Source: JAFNAG01 sp963824985 (GTDB lineage Bacteria > Acidobacteriota > UBA6911). Taken from it: 64,000 nt of DNA. Below the pieces are notes generated by a model, which worked only from the letters and a program-made list of their open reading frames with translations, was not told where the DNA came from and ran no database searches. Positions within the stretch are counted from its first letter, which is position 1. Each line of letters starts with the position of its first letter. The stretch is from positions 179,785 through 243,784 of the forward strand of contig CAWGRQ010000043.1 of assembly GCA_963824985.1 (NCBI GenBank), in the 5' to 3' direction. A program made the translations under genes and the position numbers. This document shows, one piece after another, positions 6,045-15,916 of the stretch.

Positions 6045-6392
6045 TCAGCCGGGAGGCCAGCGCATGGTCCGTCCGCCCAACACGTGAACGTGCAGGTGAA
6101 ATACCGTCTGGCCCGCTTCGGCATTGGTGTTGATCACGGTGCGGAAGCCGCTGAGGCCCTTGCTTTCGGCTACGTGCGCAGCCACCCGCAGCAGGTGCCC
6201 CAGAAGATTCTCATCCGTGGCTTCGATGTCCTTCAGCGTCGGAATGTGCTTGCGGGGCACGATCAGCGCATGAACTGGCGCCTTGGGACTGATGTCCTCG
6301 AAGGCGACGCAGATGTCGTCCTCATGAAGCAGCCGGGCGGGCTGATCACGGCTGACAATCCGGCAAAATATGCAACCGTTCGTGATCGTCAT
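6045..6392 (-). CDS. hinT: HIT-family purine nucleoside phosphoramidase (HinT-like)
   Basis: 115 residues from the ATG at 6392. It shows GCIFCRIVSRDQPA at the start, VPRKHIPTLKDIE in the middle and the histidine triad VFHLHVHVLGGR near the end, with a C-terminus MRWPPG like HinT (GRxMxWPPG). HinT hydrolyses AMP-lysine and other adenosine phosphoramidates in the cytoplasm. It lies 47 bp after murA, in the same direction. The second HIT protein in this window (14948-15430) belongs to a different branch. Confidence 0.92.
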   Translation of the reverse strand: MTITNGCIFCRIVSRDQPARLLHEDDICVAFEDISPKAPVHALIVPRKHIPTLKDIEATDENLLGHLLRVAAHVAESKGLSGFRTVINTNAEAGQTVFHLHVHVLGGRTMRWPPG

Positions 6393-6439
6393 GATTTTCC
6401 TGTAAGCATAGAGAAGCCGGCGTTTGACCGCAAACGGAA

Positions 6440-7699
6440 TCATTTGAACCGTTCGATGATGGCGCCCAGCCCGGCCAGCTTGGTCTCGATGTGGTCGTAG
6501 CCGCGGTCGAGATGGTAGACGCGATCCACGACCGTTTCCCCCTGGGCGACCAGGCCGGCCAGGATCAGCGAAGCGCTGGCGCGCAGGTCCGAAGCCAGCA
6601 CTTTGGCTCCGTTCAGAGCTTTCCCGCCCTTGACGACAGCGCGCGGCCCGTCAATGGAGATCTCCGCCCCCATGCGAACCAATTCCTGGGCATGCATGAA
6701 GCGATTTTCGAAGATCGTTTCCGTAATCACCGCGGTTCCATCCCCCTGCGTCATCAGGGCCATGTACTGGGCCTGCATGTCGGTGGCAAACCCCGGAAAG
6801 GGGAGCGTGGTAACATCCTGGGAGCGGATCGGACTGCTCCCGCGGACTCTGACCTTGTCCGGAGCCTGGACCTGGACATCAGCCCCCGTACGCTCCAGCT
6901 GTTCCAGCAGCGCCGCCATGTGGTCCGGCCGGCAGCGCTCCACCACGACATCACCGCGCGTGAGCGCAGCCGCCGTGGCAAAGGTACCCGCTTCGATGCG
7001 GTCGGGGATGACGCGGTGGCGACACCCGTGGAGCCCGTCGACGCCCCGGATCCGCACAGTCCTCGTCCCGTCCCCCTCGATCTGCGCCCCCATCCCCCGC
7101 AGCAGATCCGCGAGATCGACAATCTCCGGTTCGCACGCCGCATTATCGAGCACGCTTTCCCCTTGCGCCAGGCATGCGGCCATCATCAGGTTTTCCGTCC
7201 CGGTAACCGTAACCGTGTCCATGAGAATGCGGGCGCCCTGGAGACGCCCGCAGCTGGCCTCGACATACCCGTGGACGAGGTCACACTTCGCCCCCATTTT
7301 TTCCAGGCCCATCAGGTGGAGGTTCACCGGACGGGCGCCGATGGCGCAGCCGCCCGGGAGGGAGACGCGTGCAAAGCCAAACCTCGCCACCAGCGGGCCC
7401 AGGACCAGGATGGAGGCACGCATGGTTTTCACGAGTTCGTAAGGAGCCTCGCGCGAGGTCAGGGTCTCCGCCCTGAGCCGGACCATCGATGCCGTGGCGT
7501 CGATTACCGCTTCGACCCCCAAGGCGGCCAATAGTCGGCGGGTGGTGAAGATATCCTGAACGCAGGGGATATTCTCCAGCTCGACCGCTTCCGGTGTGAG
7601 CAGGGCCGCTGCCATGGCAGGGAGGGCGGCGTTCTTCGCCCCGCTGATCATGACACGGCCGGCCAGGGGCACTCCGCCGGTGACTCGAATCTTATCCAT
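6440..7699 (-). CDS. murA: UDP-N-acetylglucosamine 1-carboxyvinyltransferase
   Basis: 419 residues from ATG 7699 (MDKIRVTGG); an ATG at 7714 would add five. MurA transfers enolpyruvate from PEP to UDP-GlcNAc, the first committed step of peptidoglycan synthesis. Lys22-Asn23 (SGAKNAALP) and the active-site Cys118 (LPGGCAIGARPVN) are present, so it should be fosfomycin-sensitive. Full length for the family. It follows the broken prmC with about 255 bp between, on the same strand, matching the common rpmE-prfA-prmC-murA order of many bacteria. Confidence 0.97.
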   Translation of the reverse strand: MDKIRVTGGVPLAGRVMISGAKNAALPAMAAALLTPEAVELENIPCVQDIFTTRRLLAALGVEAVIDATASMVRLRAETLTSREAPYELVKTMRASILVLGPLVARFGFARVSLPGGCAIGARPVNLHLMGLEKMGAKCDLVHGYVEASCGRLQGARILMDTVTVTGTENLMMAACLAQGESVLDNAACEPEIVDLADLLRGMGAQIEGDGTRTVRIRGVDGLHGCRHRVIPDRIEAGTFATAAALTRGDVVVERCRPDHMAALLEQLERTGADVQVQAPDKVRVRGSSPIRSQDVTTLPFPGFATDMQAQYMALMTQGDGTAVITETIFENRFMHAQELVRMGAEISIDGPRAVVKGGKALNGAKVLASDLRASASLILAGLVAQGETVVDRVYHLDRGYDHIETKLAGLGAIIERFK

Positions 7700-7954
7700 G
7701 TTTCCCCCATTCAACCTGATTATTCATGAACGTCCTTTGCAAACGCATGAATAACAGCATGCGGCGCCGGAAATGTGCCCATCACTGAAAATCTTGGGGG
7801 CACGGAAGATCCGGGGCAGGGCTTTTGCACCGGGCCCTGCACACGGAGCCGCTCCGTGTTCTTCCGTGCTTTCCCGTGTCCTCGGGTGTCTTGCGATCCC
7901 TGGCGCTCCGTTTCCTGCCTGACGAATACCTCTTATTCTGGAAAGCGGAGGATG

Positions 7955-8894
7955 TCAAGACCTCCCCGCTGATTCCGAAAGTTCAGCCCGGGCCGGAGGC
8001 CGGCATGCGGCCAGGCAGCGGGGAATGCGCTGCAAATCCTCGAGGATTTCCACCTGGCAGAGACCCTCGTGCCGCAGAATCTCGATCACATCGACCGCCT
8101 GCATGGCGCCGACTTCCAGCAGCAGAAATCCTTCAGGAACCAGCCGGGCGGCCGCCTGCGGAATCAGGCGCCGGTAGATTTCAAGCCCGCTCTTTCCGCC
8201 GAACAGGGCGGTGTGAGGCTCGTGATCACGCACGTGTCCCGGCAGATTGCCGGCTTCCGCCAGCAGAGATGTAGGGGGGATTGCTCACGATAAGATCGAA
8301 AACCGGTTGGGCAGCGAATGGCTCAAGGAGATCGGCGCAGATGAACTCGACCCTCGGGGAGACACCCAGCCGCCGCGCGTTGTTCCCGGCCACCGCCAGC
8401 GCCTCGACCGATATGTCGATTCCCCAACCCTGAATCTGTGGAATCTCATGAGCAAGCGAGACCGCAATGCATCCGGATCCGGTTCCAATATCGGCAAAGC
8501 GGATGGTTCGCTGGCGTCCACGAGCCAGGGCCACCGCCTTTTCCACCAGAATCTCGGTTTCCGGCCTGGGAATCAGCACGGAGGGGGTGACATGAAATGA
8601 AAGCCCGTAAAACTCCTGCTCCCCGGTCAGGTACTGCAGCGGTTCCCCAGCCGCCCGGCGGCGGGTCAGTTCCCGGAATCTCTCCTGGTCCGCCGGAGAC
8701 AAAATGCCGGGATCGTGAAGGCGGGCGATGAGGCGCGCCCGCTTCCAATCCAGGACGTGTGCCATGAGCACTTCTGCGGTGAGCCGCGGGGAATCCACTC
8801 CCGCGGCCTGAAACTCCGCAATTGCCGGCCGGAGTGCCGCCCAAAGAGTTGTTGAATTTTCAGCGGGGGTGTGGCCCGAATTCATACAGTACAC
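7955..8894 (-). pseudogene. prmC: Peptide chain release factor N5-glutamine methyltransferase, frameshifted
   Basis: PrmC methylates the Gln of the GGQ motif in release factors. The 5' frame (8894 down to 8226) carries the N-terminal helical domain, the SAM-binding FADIGTGSGCIAVSLA and the substrate-binding NPPYI motif. The protein then continues in another frame (about 8270 to 7955: LAEAGNLPGHVRDHEPHTAL, with the ALFGGxxGLEIYRR motif). One extra base near 8267-8269, just after NPPYIS, explains the break. The GTG at 8894 is the apparent start. It sits downstream of its substrate gene prfA, the usual pairing. The frameshift in a gene so well conserved on both sides suggests a sequencing error. 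Confidence 0.85.
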
Positions 8895-8916
8895 CCGGTA
8901 ATTATTTAGCCTTTTT

Positions 8917-9069
8917 AAAAGCAGCCACGGATTCCACCGATTTTAAATGCATAAGGTAATATTGAGGCGCGCCAAATGATGTTGTCTTTGCCAGCCTCCT
9001 GGAGGGTGCAAGAAACACTCCCCCAATGGCGGTGCCCTCAAAAAATCAGTGGAATCCGTGGCCGCTTTT
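8917..9069. repeat. MITE-like element with 28 bp inverted ends, copy 1
   Basis: A 153 bp non-coding unit whose ends AAAAGCAGCCACGGATTCCA (8917 onward) and the reverse complement of 9042-9069 match at 26 of 28 positions. It lies between prmC and prfA. A diverged copy in opposite orientation lies at 57036-57199; both share GACATCATTTGGCGCGCC on one strand and GGCTAAATAATTACC just outside one end. No coding capacity. Confidence 0.75.
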
Positions 9070-9122
9070 CGCTGCCGCTGACCATATGCCCAAACAGATA
9101 CTGCCGTTCGTGAATAATCCGG

Positions 9123-10196
9123 TCAGGCGAGCACCGCCTGTTTCAGCTTTTCGGCCTGATAGTGCGTGATCAGCGCATCGAGCATGGAACTTATGTCGCC
9201 ATCGAGGATGCCGGGAAGATTGTGCGTGGTCAACCCGATCCGGTGATCGGTAACGCGATTCTGGGGAAAATTGTAGGTCCGGATTTTTTCGCTGCGATCG
9301 CCGCTGCCCACCTGATTGCGTCGGTTTTCCGCGATCGATTTCTGCTGTTCCTGCAGAGCGAGATCGTACAACCTGGAACGCAACACGCGCATCGCTTTGG
9401 CCCGGTTTTTGATCTGGGATTTCTCATCCTGGCACGACACCACAAGTCCGGAAGGGAGGTGCGTGATGCGGACCGCCGAGTAGGTCGTGTTCACGGACTG
9501 GCCGCCGGGTCCGGACGAGCAGAAAGTGTCGATGCGGATATCTTTGGGATCGACGACGATTTCGACATCATCGGCTTCCGGCAGTACGGCAACCGTGACC
9601 GCGGAGGTGTGAATCCGGCCGCTGGCCTCGGTAGCCGGGACTCGCTGGACCCGATGAACGCCGCTCTCATATTTGAGCTTGCTATAGACCCCATTGCCTT
9701 CGACGATGGCGATGATCTCCTTAAAACCGCCCACCTCGGACAGGTGTTCCTCCATCACCTCCACCCGCCAGCCGGAACGCTCGGCGAAGCGGCTGTACAT
9801 TCGGAAGAGCTCGGCGGCAAACAAGGTCGCTTCATCCCCGCCGGTGCCGGCGCGGATTTCGAGCAAAACGTTTTTTTCATCGTTGGGATCCCGCGGCATA
9901 AGCAGCATTTGCAGATCCTTCTGGCAGGCTTCCGCTTTCTGCTCGAGCGCCTTGAGCTCATCCTCCGCCATCTGCCTCATTTCCGTATCGCCCTCCGTCT
10001 GCACGAGAAAACGCGTCTCCTCGACGCTGCGCAGGAGGCCCTTGTACTCCTGAAACCTTTCTACGATCCCGCTCAGTTCCCGATGCGCTTTGGCATACTT
10101 CTGGTATGCGGCCGGATTCGCGAAGACGGCGGGATCCGCCAGCTGCCGGTTGAGTTCTTCGAATTTTTTCTCGATTTCGTTCAGCTTGTCCATCAT
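9123..10196 (-). CDS. prfA: Peptide chain release factor 1
   Basis: 357 residues from the ATG at 10196 (an ATG at 10193 is also possible). RF1 reads UAA and UAG stop codons. The tripeptide anticodon Pro-Ala-Thr lies in HRVQRVPATEASGRIHTS and the GGQ peptide-release motif in SSGPGGQSVNTTYSAVR. N-terminal coiled helices and full length are normal. It lies 71 bp after the yqhQ-like gene and is followed by prmC, whose product modifies the GGQ glutamine. Confidence 0.97.
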   Translation of the reverse strand: MMDKLNEIEKKFEELNRQLADPAVFANPAAYQKYAKAHRELSGIVERFQEYKGLLRSVEETRFLVQTEGDTEMRQMAEDELKALEQKAEACQKDLQMLLMPRDPNDEKNVLLEIRAGTGGDEATLFAAELFRMYSRFAERSGWRVEVMEEHLSEVGGFKEIIAIVEGNGVYSKLKYESGVHRVQRVPATEASGRIHTSAVTVAVLPEADDVEIVVDPKDIRIDTFCSSGPGGQSVNTTYSAVRITHLPSGLVVSCQDEKSQIKNRAKAMRVLRSRLYDLALQEQQKSIAENRRNQVGSGDRSEKIRTYNFPQNRVTDHRIGLTTHNLPGILDGDISSMLDALITHYQAEKLKQAVLA

Positions 10197-10267
10197 AGGC
10201 TTATTTGCCGCGCAAAAGGTTGTATCCGGCACCGGTGCCGGCAATGGGGGTCGGGCCCGAAAAGCCG

Positions 10268-11245
10268 CTAAGCCGCCGCCTGAGCTTCGCGCGCCTTGAT
10301 GCCATCGAGCTCAAGCGCTTCCTGCAGGGCGCGGATGGCCGCTTCCAGCTGATCGTCGCTGGGCTCTTTGGTTGTTATGCGCTGCAGGTTGAGTCCGGGA
10401 AGAACCACCAGGCGGAAAAAACCCTTCCGGCTGCGCGGCGCGGAGAAGCGAATCAGTTCGTATGACAGCCCTGAGATAAAAGGGAGCAGAATCACGCGCG
10501 AGAGGAAAATGGCCCAGAAGGCCTGGAACTTGAAGAGCGAGAAGACCACGATGCTGACCACCATCACAAAAAGAAGAAAGCTGGTGCCACAGCGCGGGTG
10601 CAGGGTCGACTTCGAGCGCGCATTTTCGACTGTCAGCTCTTCGCGGGCCTCCCAGGTGTGAACCACCTTGTGTTCGGCCCCGTGGTATTGAAAGACGCGG
10701 CGGATGTCCTTCATTTTACCGATGATCAGGATATAGGCCAGGAAAAAGACCACCCGGATCACCCCGTCGACCAGATTAAAGACGAGCCAGTTGTGAACCG
10801 CCGGGAAGAATCCCTTGAGCCACGTTGTGATATACAGCGGCGCCAGAATGAAAATGGCAACGGCAAAGATGAGCGCCGCACCCATGGACAGCGCTACCGG
10901 AAGCCAGCCGTTCTCCTGGTCGGCCGGGGCTGCGCCTTTCGGACCCGAAGTCTCCGGTTTCGGCGAGGCATCGGCCATCGCGGCATTGAAGGAGAAGTTG
11001 AGGGTGCGGATGCCCAGGGCCAAGGACTGCACCAGAACTGCAAATCCGCGGATCACAGGCCAGGTGAGGGGCTTCCACAGATCGGCCAGCCGGCGCACGG
11101 CCTCTTTCTTGATGGTAATCGAGCCGTCGGCACGGCGAATCGCCACGGCGTATGCATACGGCGTGCGCATCATGACGCCTTCGATGACCGCCTGTCCGCC
11201 TACGAGAATATCCTCAGGCGAGCTTTTCTTGCCCTTAGCTGGCAT
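10268..11245 (-). CDS. DUF1385 membrane protein (YqhQ-like)
   Basis: 325 residues. The start LVGGQAVIEGVMMRTP is the signature of DUF1385. The middle has several hydrophobic segments (around residues 114-135, 150-172 and 220-265) with the conserved F-Q-Y-H-G-A-E-H-K-x-x-x-x-x-E and H-P-R-C-G-T-S-F motifs between them. The family is a conserved membrane protein of unknown biochemical role, often found between rpmE and prfA exactly as here, so the neighbourhood supports the call. An Ala/Pro-rich linker (residues 90-112) is cytoplasmic or external, undetermined. Confidence 0.9.
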   Translation of the reverse strand: MPAKGKKSSPEDILVGGQAVIEGVMMRTPYAYAVAIRRADGSITIKKEAVRRLADLWKPLTWPVIRGFAVLVQSLALGIRTLNFSFNAAMADASPKPETSGPKGAAPADQENGWLPVALSMGAALIFAVAIFILAPLYITTWLKGFFPAVHNWLVFNLVDGVIRVVFFLAYILIIGKMKDIRRVFQYHGAEHKVVHTWEAREELTVENARSKSTLHPRCGTSFLLFVMVVSIVVFSLFKFQAFWAIFLSRVILLPFISGLSYELIRFSAPRSRKGFFRLVVLPGLNLQRITTKEPSDDQLEAAIRALQEALELDGIKAREAQAAA

Positions 11246-11273
11246 GGATGCATCCTGACCCGTGCGGGGCCGG

Positions 11274-11474
11274 CTATTTCAGGCCGTATTTCTTCTGGAA
11301 CCGTTCAATGCGACCGGCGGTATCGATCAATTTCTGCTTCCCGGTAAAAAACGGGTGGCATGCCGAGCAGATTTCCAGGCGGATCTCTTTTTTTGTGGAA
11401 CGGGTTTCAAAGCGATTCCCGCAGGCACAACTGACCGTTATCTGGTGATACTTGGGATGGATATCCTTTTTCAT
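11274..11474 (-). CDS. rpmE: 50S ribosomal protein L31
   Basis: 66 residues from ATG 11474 (MKKDIHPKYHQITVSC). The zinc-binding cysteines are kept: C-x-C (SCACGN) and C-x-x-C (ICSACHPFFTGKQK), so this is the zinc-containing form of L31. It is the first gene of the leftward cluster and has a TATAAT box just upstream. The yqhQ-like gene starts 28 bp downstream. Confidence 0.97.
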   Translation of the reverse strand: MKKDIHPKYHQITVSCACGNRFETRSTKKEIRLEICSACHPFFTGKQKLIDTAGRIERFQKKYGLK

Positions 11475-11495
11475 ACTGACCTCGCAAAAACGCCT

Positions 11496-11525
11496 ATTAT
11501 ACCTGATGGCGCAAGTACTTTCCAA
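11496..11525 (-). promoter_or_regulatory. Promoter of rpmE cluster
   Basis: On the minus strand TTGGAA (11525-11520), 18 bp, TATAAT (11501-11496), then about 22 bp to the rpmE start. The -10 box is perfect; the -35 matches the consensus at four of six positions. Confidence 0.55.
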
Positions 11526-11693
11526 AAGTTCTTCCCTCCCTCCTGCAATTCAGACAATGTGGCATGCTGAGCCGTTCGATGCGCGGTCCCCAACCCGCCC
11601 GATTCATGGAAAAAGCGCTGCAATGCATCCCGAGACCCGGAAGACCGCGGATGAATCCGGATTGGCTCCGCTAACTTCCATAGAAACCGTTAC

Positions 11694-11722
11694 TTGACAA
11701 GAGACGGGCGCGGGAGTATAAG
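11694..11722 (+). promoter_or_regulatory. Promoter of rpsA
   Basis: TTGACA (11694-11699), 17 bp, TATAAG (11717-11722): close to the sigma-70 optimum. The leader to the rpsA start is about 185 bp and ends with AGGAGG (11903-11908). The 11526-11913 gap contains no gene; the long leader could hold an S1 autoregulatory site, which cannot be judged from sequence alone. Confidence 0.7.
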
Positions 11723-11913
11723 TTTCTTTTGATACTTTTCGTGATCGAAGGAATGATACATCTTGTTTCACCCGCAACTCAGGCCGGTACACTCTTCGGG
11801 TAATCTTTTTCTGTTCCCGCCAGATCACCAGGCAATCATTGCAATCATTAGATTTGAAAAGATCCCGGATGGGACGGATACCGTCTTGTTCGGGTAATAA
11901 TCAGGAGGAGAGA

Positions 11914-13701
<1,788 letters not shown>

Positions 13702-13728
13702 AGCTGATGTCGCCAGGAGTTTGAGGCC

Positions 13729-14634
13729 ATGCCCGAACGGCGATCCAATCTCTTGCTCTGGTTGGTTGTGGGAGGGGGAGCCTTGCTGCTTTTCCTCCTC
13801 ACAATCCTGGCGCTGGCAGTGTATGTTTCGGGCGGCTCCGGACCATCCCTCTCCTTCTCCAGCAACCAGGTGGCGGTGATCGACCTGGAAGGGGTCATCG
13901 CCGATGCCGAGGATTTTATCGGGCAACTGGATGACTATGGCCGCCCCGGAAGCGTGCGTGCCGTGGTCGTGCGCATCAACAGCCCGGGTGGAGGCGTCGC
14001 CGCCGCCCAGGAGATGTACGACGCCGTGCGCAGATTCCGCGCCGAGACCGGTAAGAAGGTCGTCGTCAGCATGTCTTCCGTCGCCGCTTCGGGCGGGTAC
14101 TATGTCGCCTGCGGCGCCGACAAAATCTACGCCAATCCCGGAACCATAACAGGCAGCATCGGCGTAATCGCCGAGTGGTATAACTATGGCGAGCTGCTGA
14201 AGTGGGCCAAACTCCAGGACGTGGTGTTCAAAAGCGGTGAGTTCAAGGATACGGGTTCACCTTCCCGCCCGCTCACGGATGCGGAAAAAGTATACTTTCA
14301 GGGTCTGATCGACAACATGTACGCCCAGTTCGTGGGAGCGGTGGCCGCCGGCCGCAACATGAACGAGGAGCAGGTGCGCAAGCTCGCCGACGGCCGTGTC
14401 TATACCGGCCTCGAAGCCAAAAGTATCGGCCTGGTGGATGAGTTGGGAGCATTGCAGGACGCCGTTGCGGCGGCCGGAAAGATGGCCGGCATCGTCGGCA
14501 AGCCCGGCATCCTGACGCCACCGAAAAAAAAGATTACAATTCTTGATTTGCTGCTGGGAGACGCGCGGTCCGTGCTTGGCCTGCACCCCGATCTCTCGGA
14601 ATCGCACATACGCTTTCAATACCTTTGGAAATGA
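13729..14634 (+). CDS. sppA: Signal peptide peptidase SppA, short 36K-type
   Basis: 301 residues. A membrane anchor (about residues 8-31, LLLWLVVGGGALLLFLLTIL) leads into a ClpP/crotonase-like domain. V-V-R-I-N-S-P-G-G is the oxyanion segment, the nucleophile Ser is in SSVAASGGYYVACGADKI, and the general-base Lys is in KSGEFKDTGSPSRPLT. SppA degrades cleaved signal peptides in the membrane. Length fits the single-domain form, not the 67K double-domain E. coli form. Likely in one transcript with rpsA and the HU gene (17 bp gap). Confidence 0.94.
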   Translation: MPERRSNLLLWLVVGGGALLLFLLTILALAVYVSGGSGPSLSFSSNQVAVIDLEGVIADAEDFIGQLDDYGRPGSVRAVVVRINSPGGGVAAAQEMYDAVRRFRAETGKKVVVSMSSVAASGGYYVACGADKIYANPGTITGSIGVIAEWYNYGELLKWAKLQDVVFKSGEFKDTGSPSRPLTDAEKVYFQGLIDNMYAQFVGAVAAGRNMNEEQVRKLADGRVYTGLEAKSIGLVDELGALQDAVAAAGKMAGIVGKPGILTPPKKKITILDLLLGDARSVLGLHPDLSESHIRFQYLWK

Positions 14635-14651
14635 TCTGGAGATGAAGCCCA

Positions 14652-14927
14652 ATGACAAAAGCAGAATTGGTTGAAGAAGTAGCCGGCCAGTCAGATTTGA
14701 CCAAAAAGGATGCCGAGGTCATTGTCCAGACCGTGCTGGACAGCATCACGGATTCGTTGCAGCGGGGCGAAAAAATCGAGTTGCGCGGCTTTGGATCCTT
14801 CCGCATCCGCCACCGCTCTTCCCGTCAGGGGCGCAATCCCAAGACGGGAAGCGGCGTGACCGTTCCGGCAAAAAAGGTCCCGTATTTCAAGCCGGGCAAG
14901 GAAATCAAGGATCTGATCAACGCCTGA
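14652..14927 (+). CDS. HU/IHF-family DNA-binding protein
   Basis: 91 residues. MTKAELVEEVA, then GEKIELRGFGSFRIRHRSSRQGRNPKTG and the DNA-minor-groove arm with V-P-A-K-K-V-P-Y-F-K-P-G-K, match HU/IHF proteins. The RNPKTG motif with a Pro at the tip of the arm is typical. It bends DNA as a dimer. Whether it works as HU homodimer or IHF-like subunit cannot be told; only one such gene is in the window. Confidence 0.95.
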   Translation: MTKAELVEEVAGQSDLTKKDAEVIVQTVLDSITDSLQRGEKIELRGFGSFRIRHRSSRQGRNPKTGSGVTVPAKKVPYFKPGKEIKDLINA

Positions 14928-14947
14928 GACATCGGGATCCGCCCATC

Positions 14948-15430
14948 ATGGACCGCTTGTGGACGCCCTGGCGATACGACTATATTCGCGGGATCGATCA
15001 TGACGACCCGAGTTGTGTCTTCTGCCGCATTCTCGCGGAGCCGGATCGGGATCAGGAGAATCTTGTTCTCTGCCGCCAATCCGTACTTTATGTCGTTTTG
15101 AATGTTTTCCCCTATACGGTCGGACACGTACTGATTGTCGCCAACCGGCATATAGCCTCTCTCGGCAGCACCGCAACCGGCGAACTGCATGCCTTCCTCG
15201 ATACCGCCCGGCAGTGCGAAGCCGCCCTGGAGAACGAATATCATCCCGAAGGGATGAATGTGGGCATCAATCTCGGCCGGGCGGCCGGAGCCGGCGTGGA
15301 TCATCACCTGCACATGCATGTGCTCCCGCGCTGGACCGGAGACGCCAATTTTATTTCCACCGTTTCGGAGACCAGGATTTTGCCGGAACAGCTTTCTCAG
15401 ACCTACCGCCGGCTGCTTCCCTATTTTTGA
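14948..15430 (+). CDS. HIT domain protein (diadenosine tetraphosphate hydrolase-like)
   Basis: 160 residues. The start MDRLWTPWRYDYIRG with CVFCRI, the middle N-V-F-P-Y-T-V-G-H-V-L-I-V and N-x-G-x-x-x-G-A-G-V-D-H-H-L-H-M-H-V-L-P-R-W-x-G-D-x-N-F put it in the Ap4A-phosphorylase-like HIT branch (COG0537), widespread in Acidobacteriota and actinobacteria. The histidine triad H-L-H-M-H-V is intact. It probably hydrolyses a nucleotide such as Ap4A or ADP; the exact substrate is unknown. It is the last gene of the rpsA transcript. Confidence 0.9.
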   Translation: MDRLWTPWRYDYIRGIDHDDPSCVFCRILAEPDRDQENLVLCRQSVLYVVLNVFPYTVGHVLIVANRHIASLGSTATGELHAFLDTARQCEAALENEYHPEGMNVGINLGRAAGAGVDHHLHMHVLPRWTGDANFISTVSETRILPEQLSQTYRRLLPYF

Positions 15431-15813
15431 AAACTCGGAACGCCGTGAAAACCGTTCCTGTTCCCCAGACCGCACCTTGTTTGGTCGCAGTCCTTTGCCG
15501 CAATTTGAGCTCAAACGTATCCCGGACAAACCGATTTCCGGCACCAATTCCGCATCCGCATCCAATGGACTTTTCATGCCTGAATAGCGCTGAAACCCGC
15601 GCCAGTCGCTGGTTTCACCCTACCGACATTTTGCATTTATTTATTTTTTTTTTGATTGCATGAGTTCTGCCCGTGTGTTACTTTTTCGCGCGTCACGAGC
15701 TCAAAAAGCTTCGCGCCGCCTCAGGAAGGTTGGCACATTGAAATCCCCTGAACTTGATGGTCGGGGGCAGCCGGGGAGATCCAGAACCTGCTGCTCGTGG
15801 GGATGGTGCGCGT

Positions 15814-15845
15814 TTTTCCACAGCTGTGAAAAGAACTGTGGAAAT
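15814..15845. promoter_or_regulatory. DnaA-box cluster upstream of dnaA
   Basis: Within 32 bp lie TTTTCCACA (15814-15822, fits TTWTNCACA), TGTGAAAAG (15825-15833, reverse strand, one mismatch) and TGTGGAAAT (15837-15845, reverse strand, one mismatch). They sit about 75 bp before the dnaA start, so they may serve autoregulation of dnaA or be part of a bipartite origin. The rest of the 15431-15916 gap shows only AT-rich stretches such as 15637-15656. Confidence 0.65.
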
Positions 15846-15916
15846 TTTGACACATCTACACCATGACTGTCGGCATGCAATCCTTGCTCTGTTCTTTCTC
15901 CTGAGAGTGTTGTGGT

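Noticed and set aside
6491..7534. 347-codon open frame opposite murA
   Set aside because: Shadow of murA in a high G+C genome, without recognisable motifs.
7715..7954. Small open frames between murA and the prmC remnant
   Set aside because: No family likeness and no ribosome site; treated as non-coding.
9162..10271. 369-codon open frame opposite prfA
   Set aside because: Antisense to a clear release factor gene, low-complexity composition, no start site of its own.
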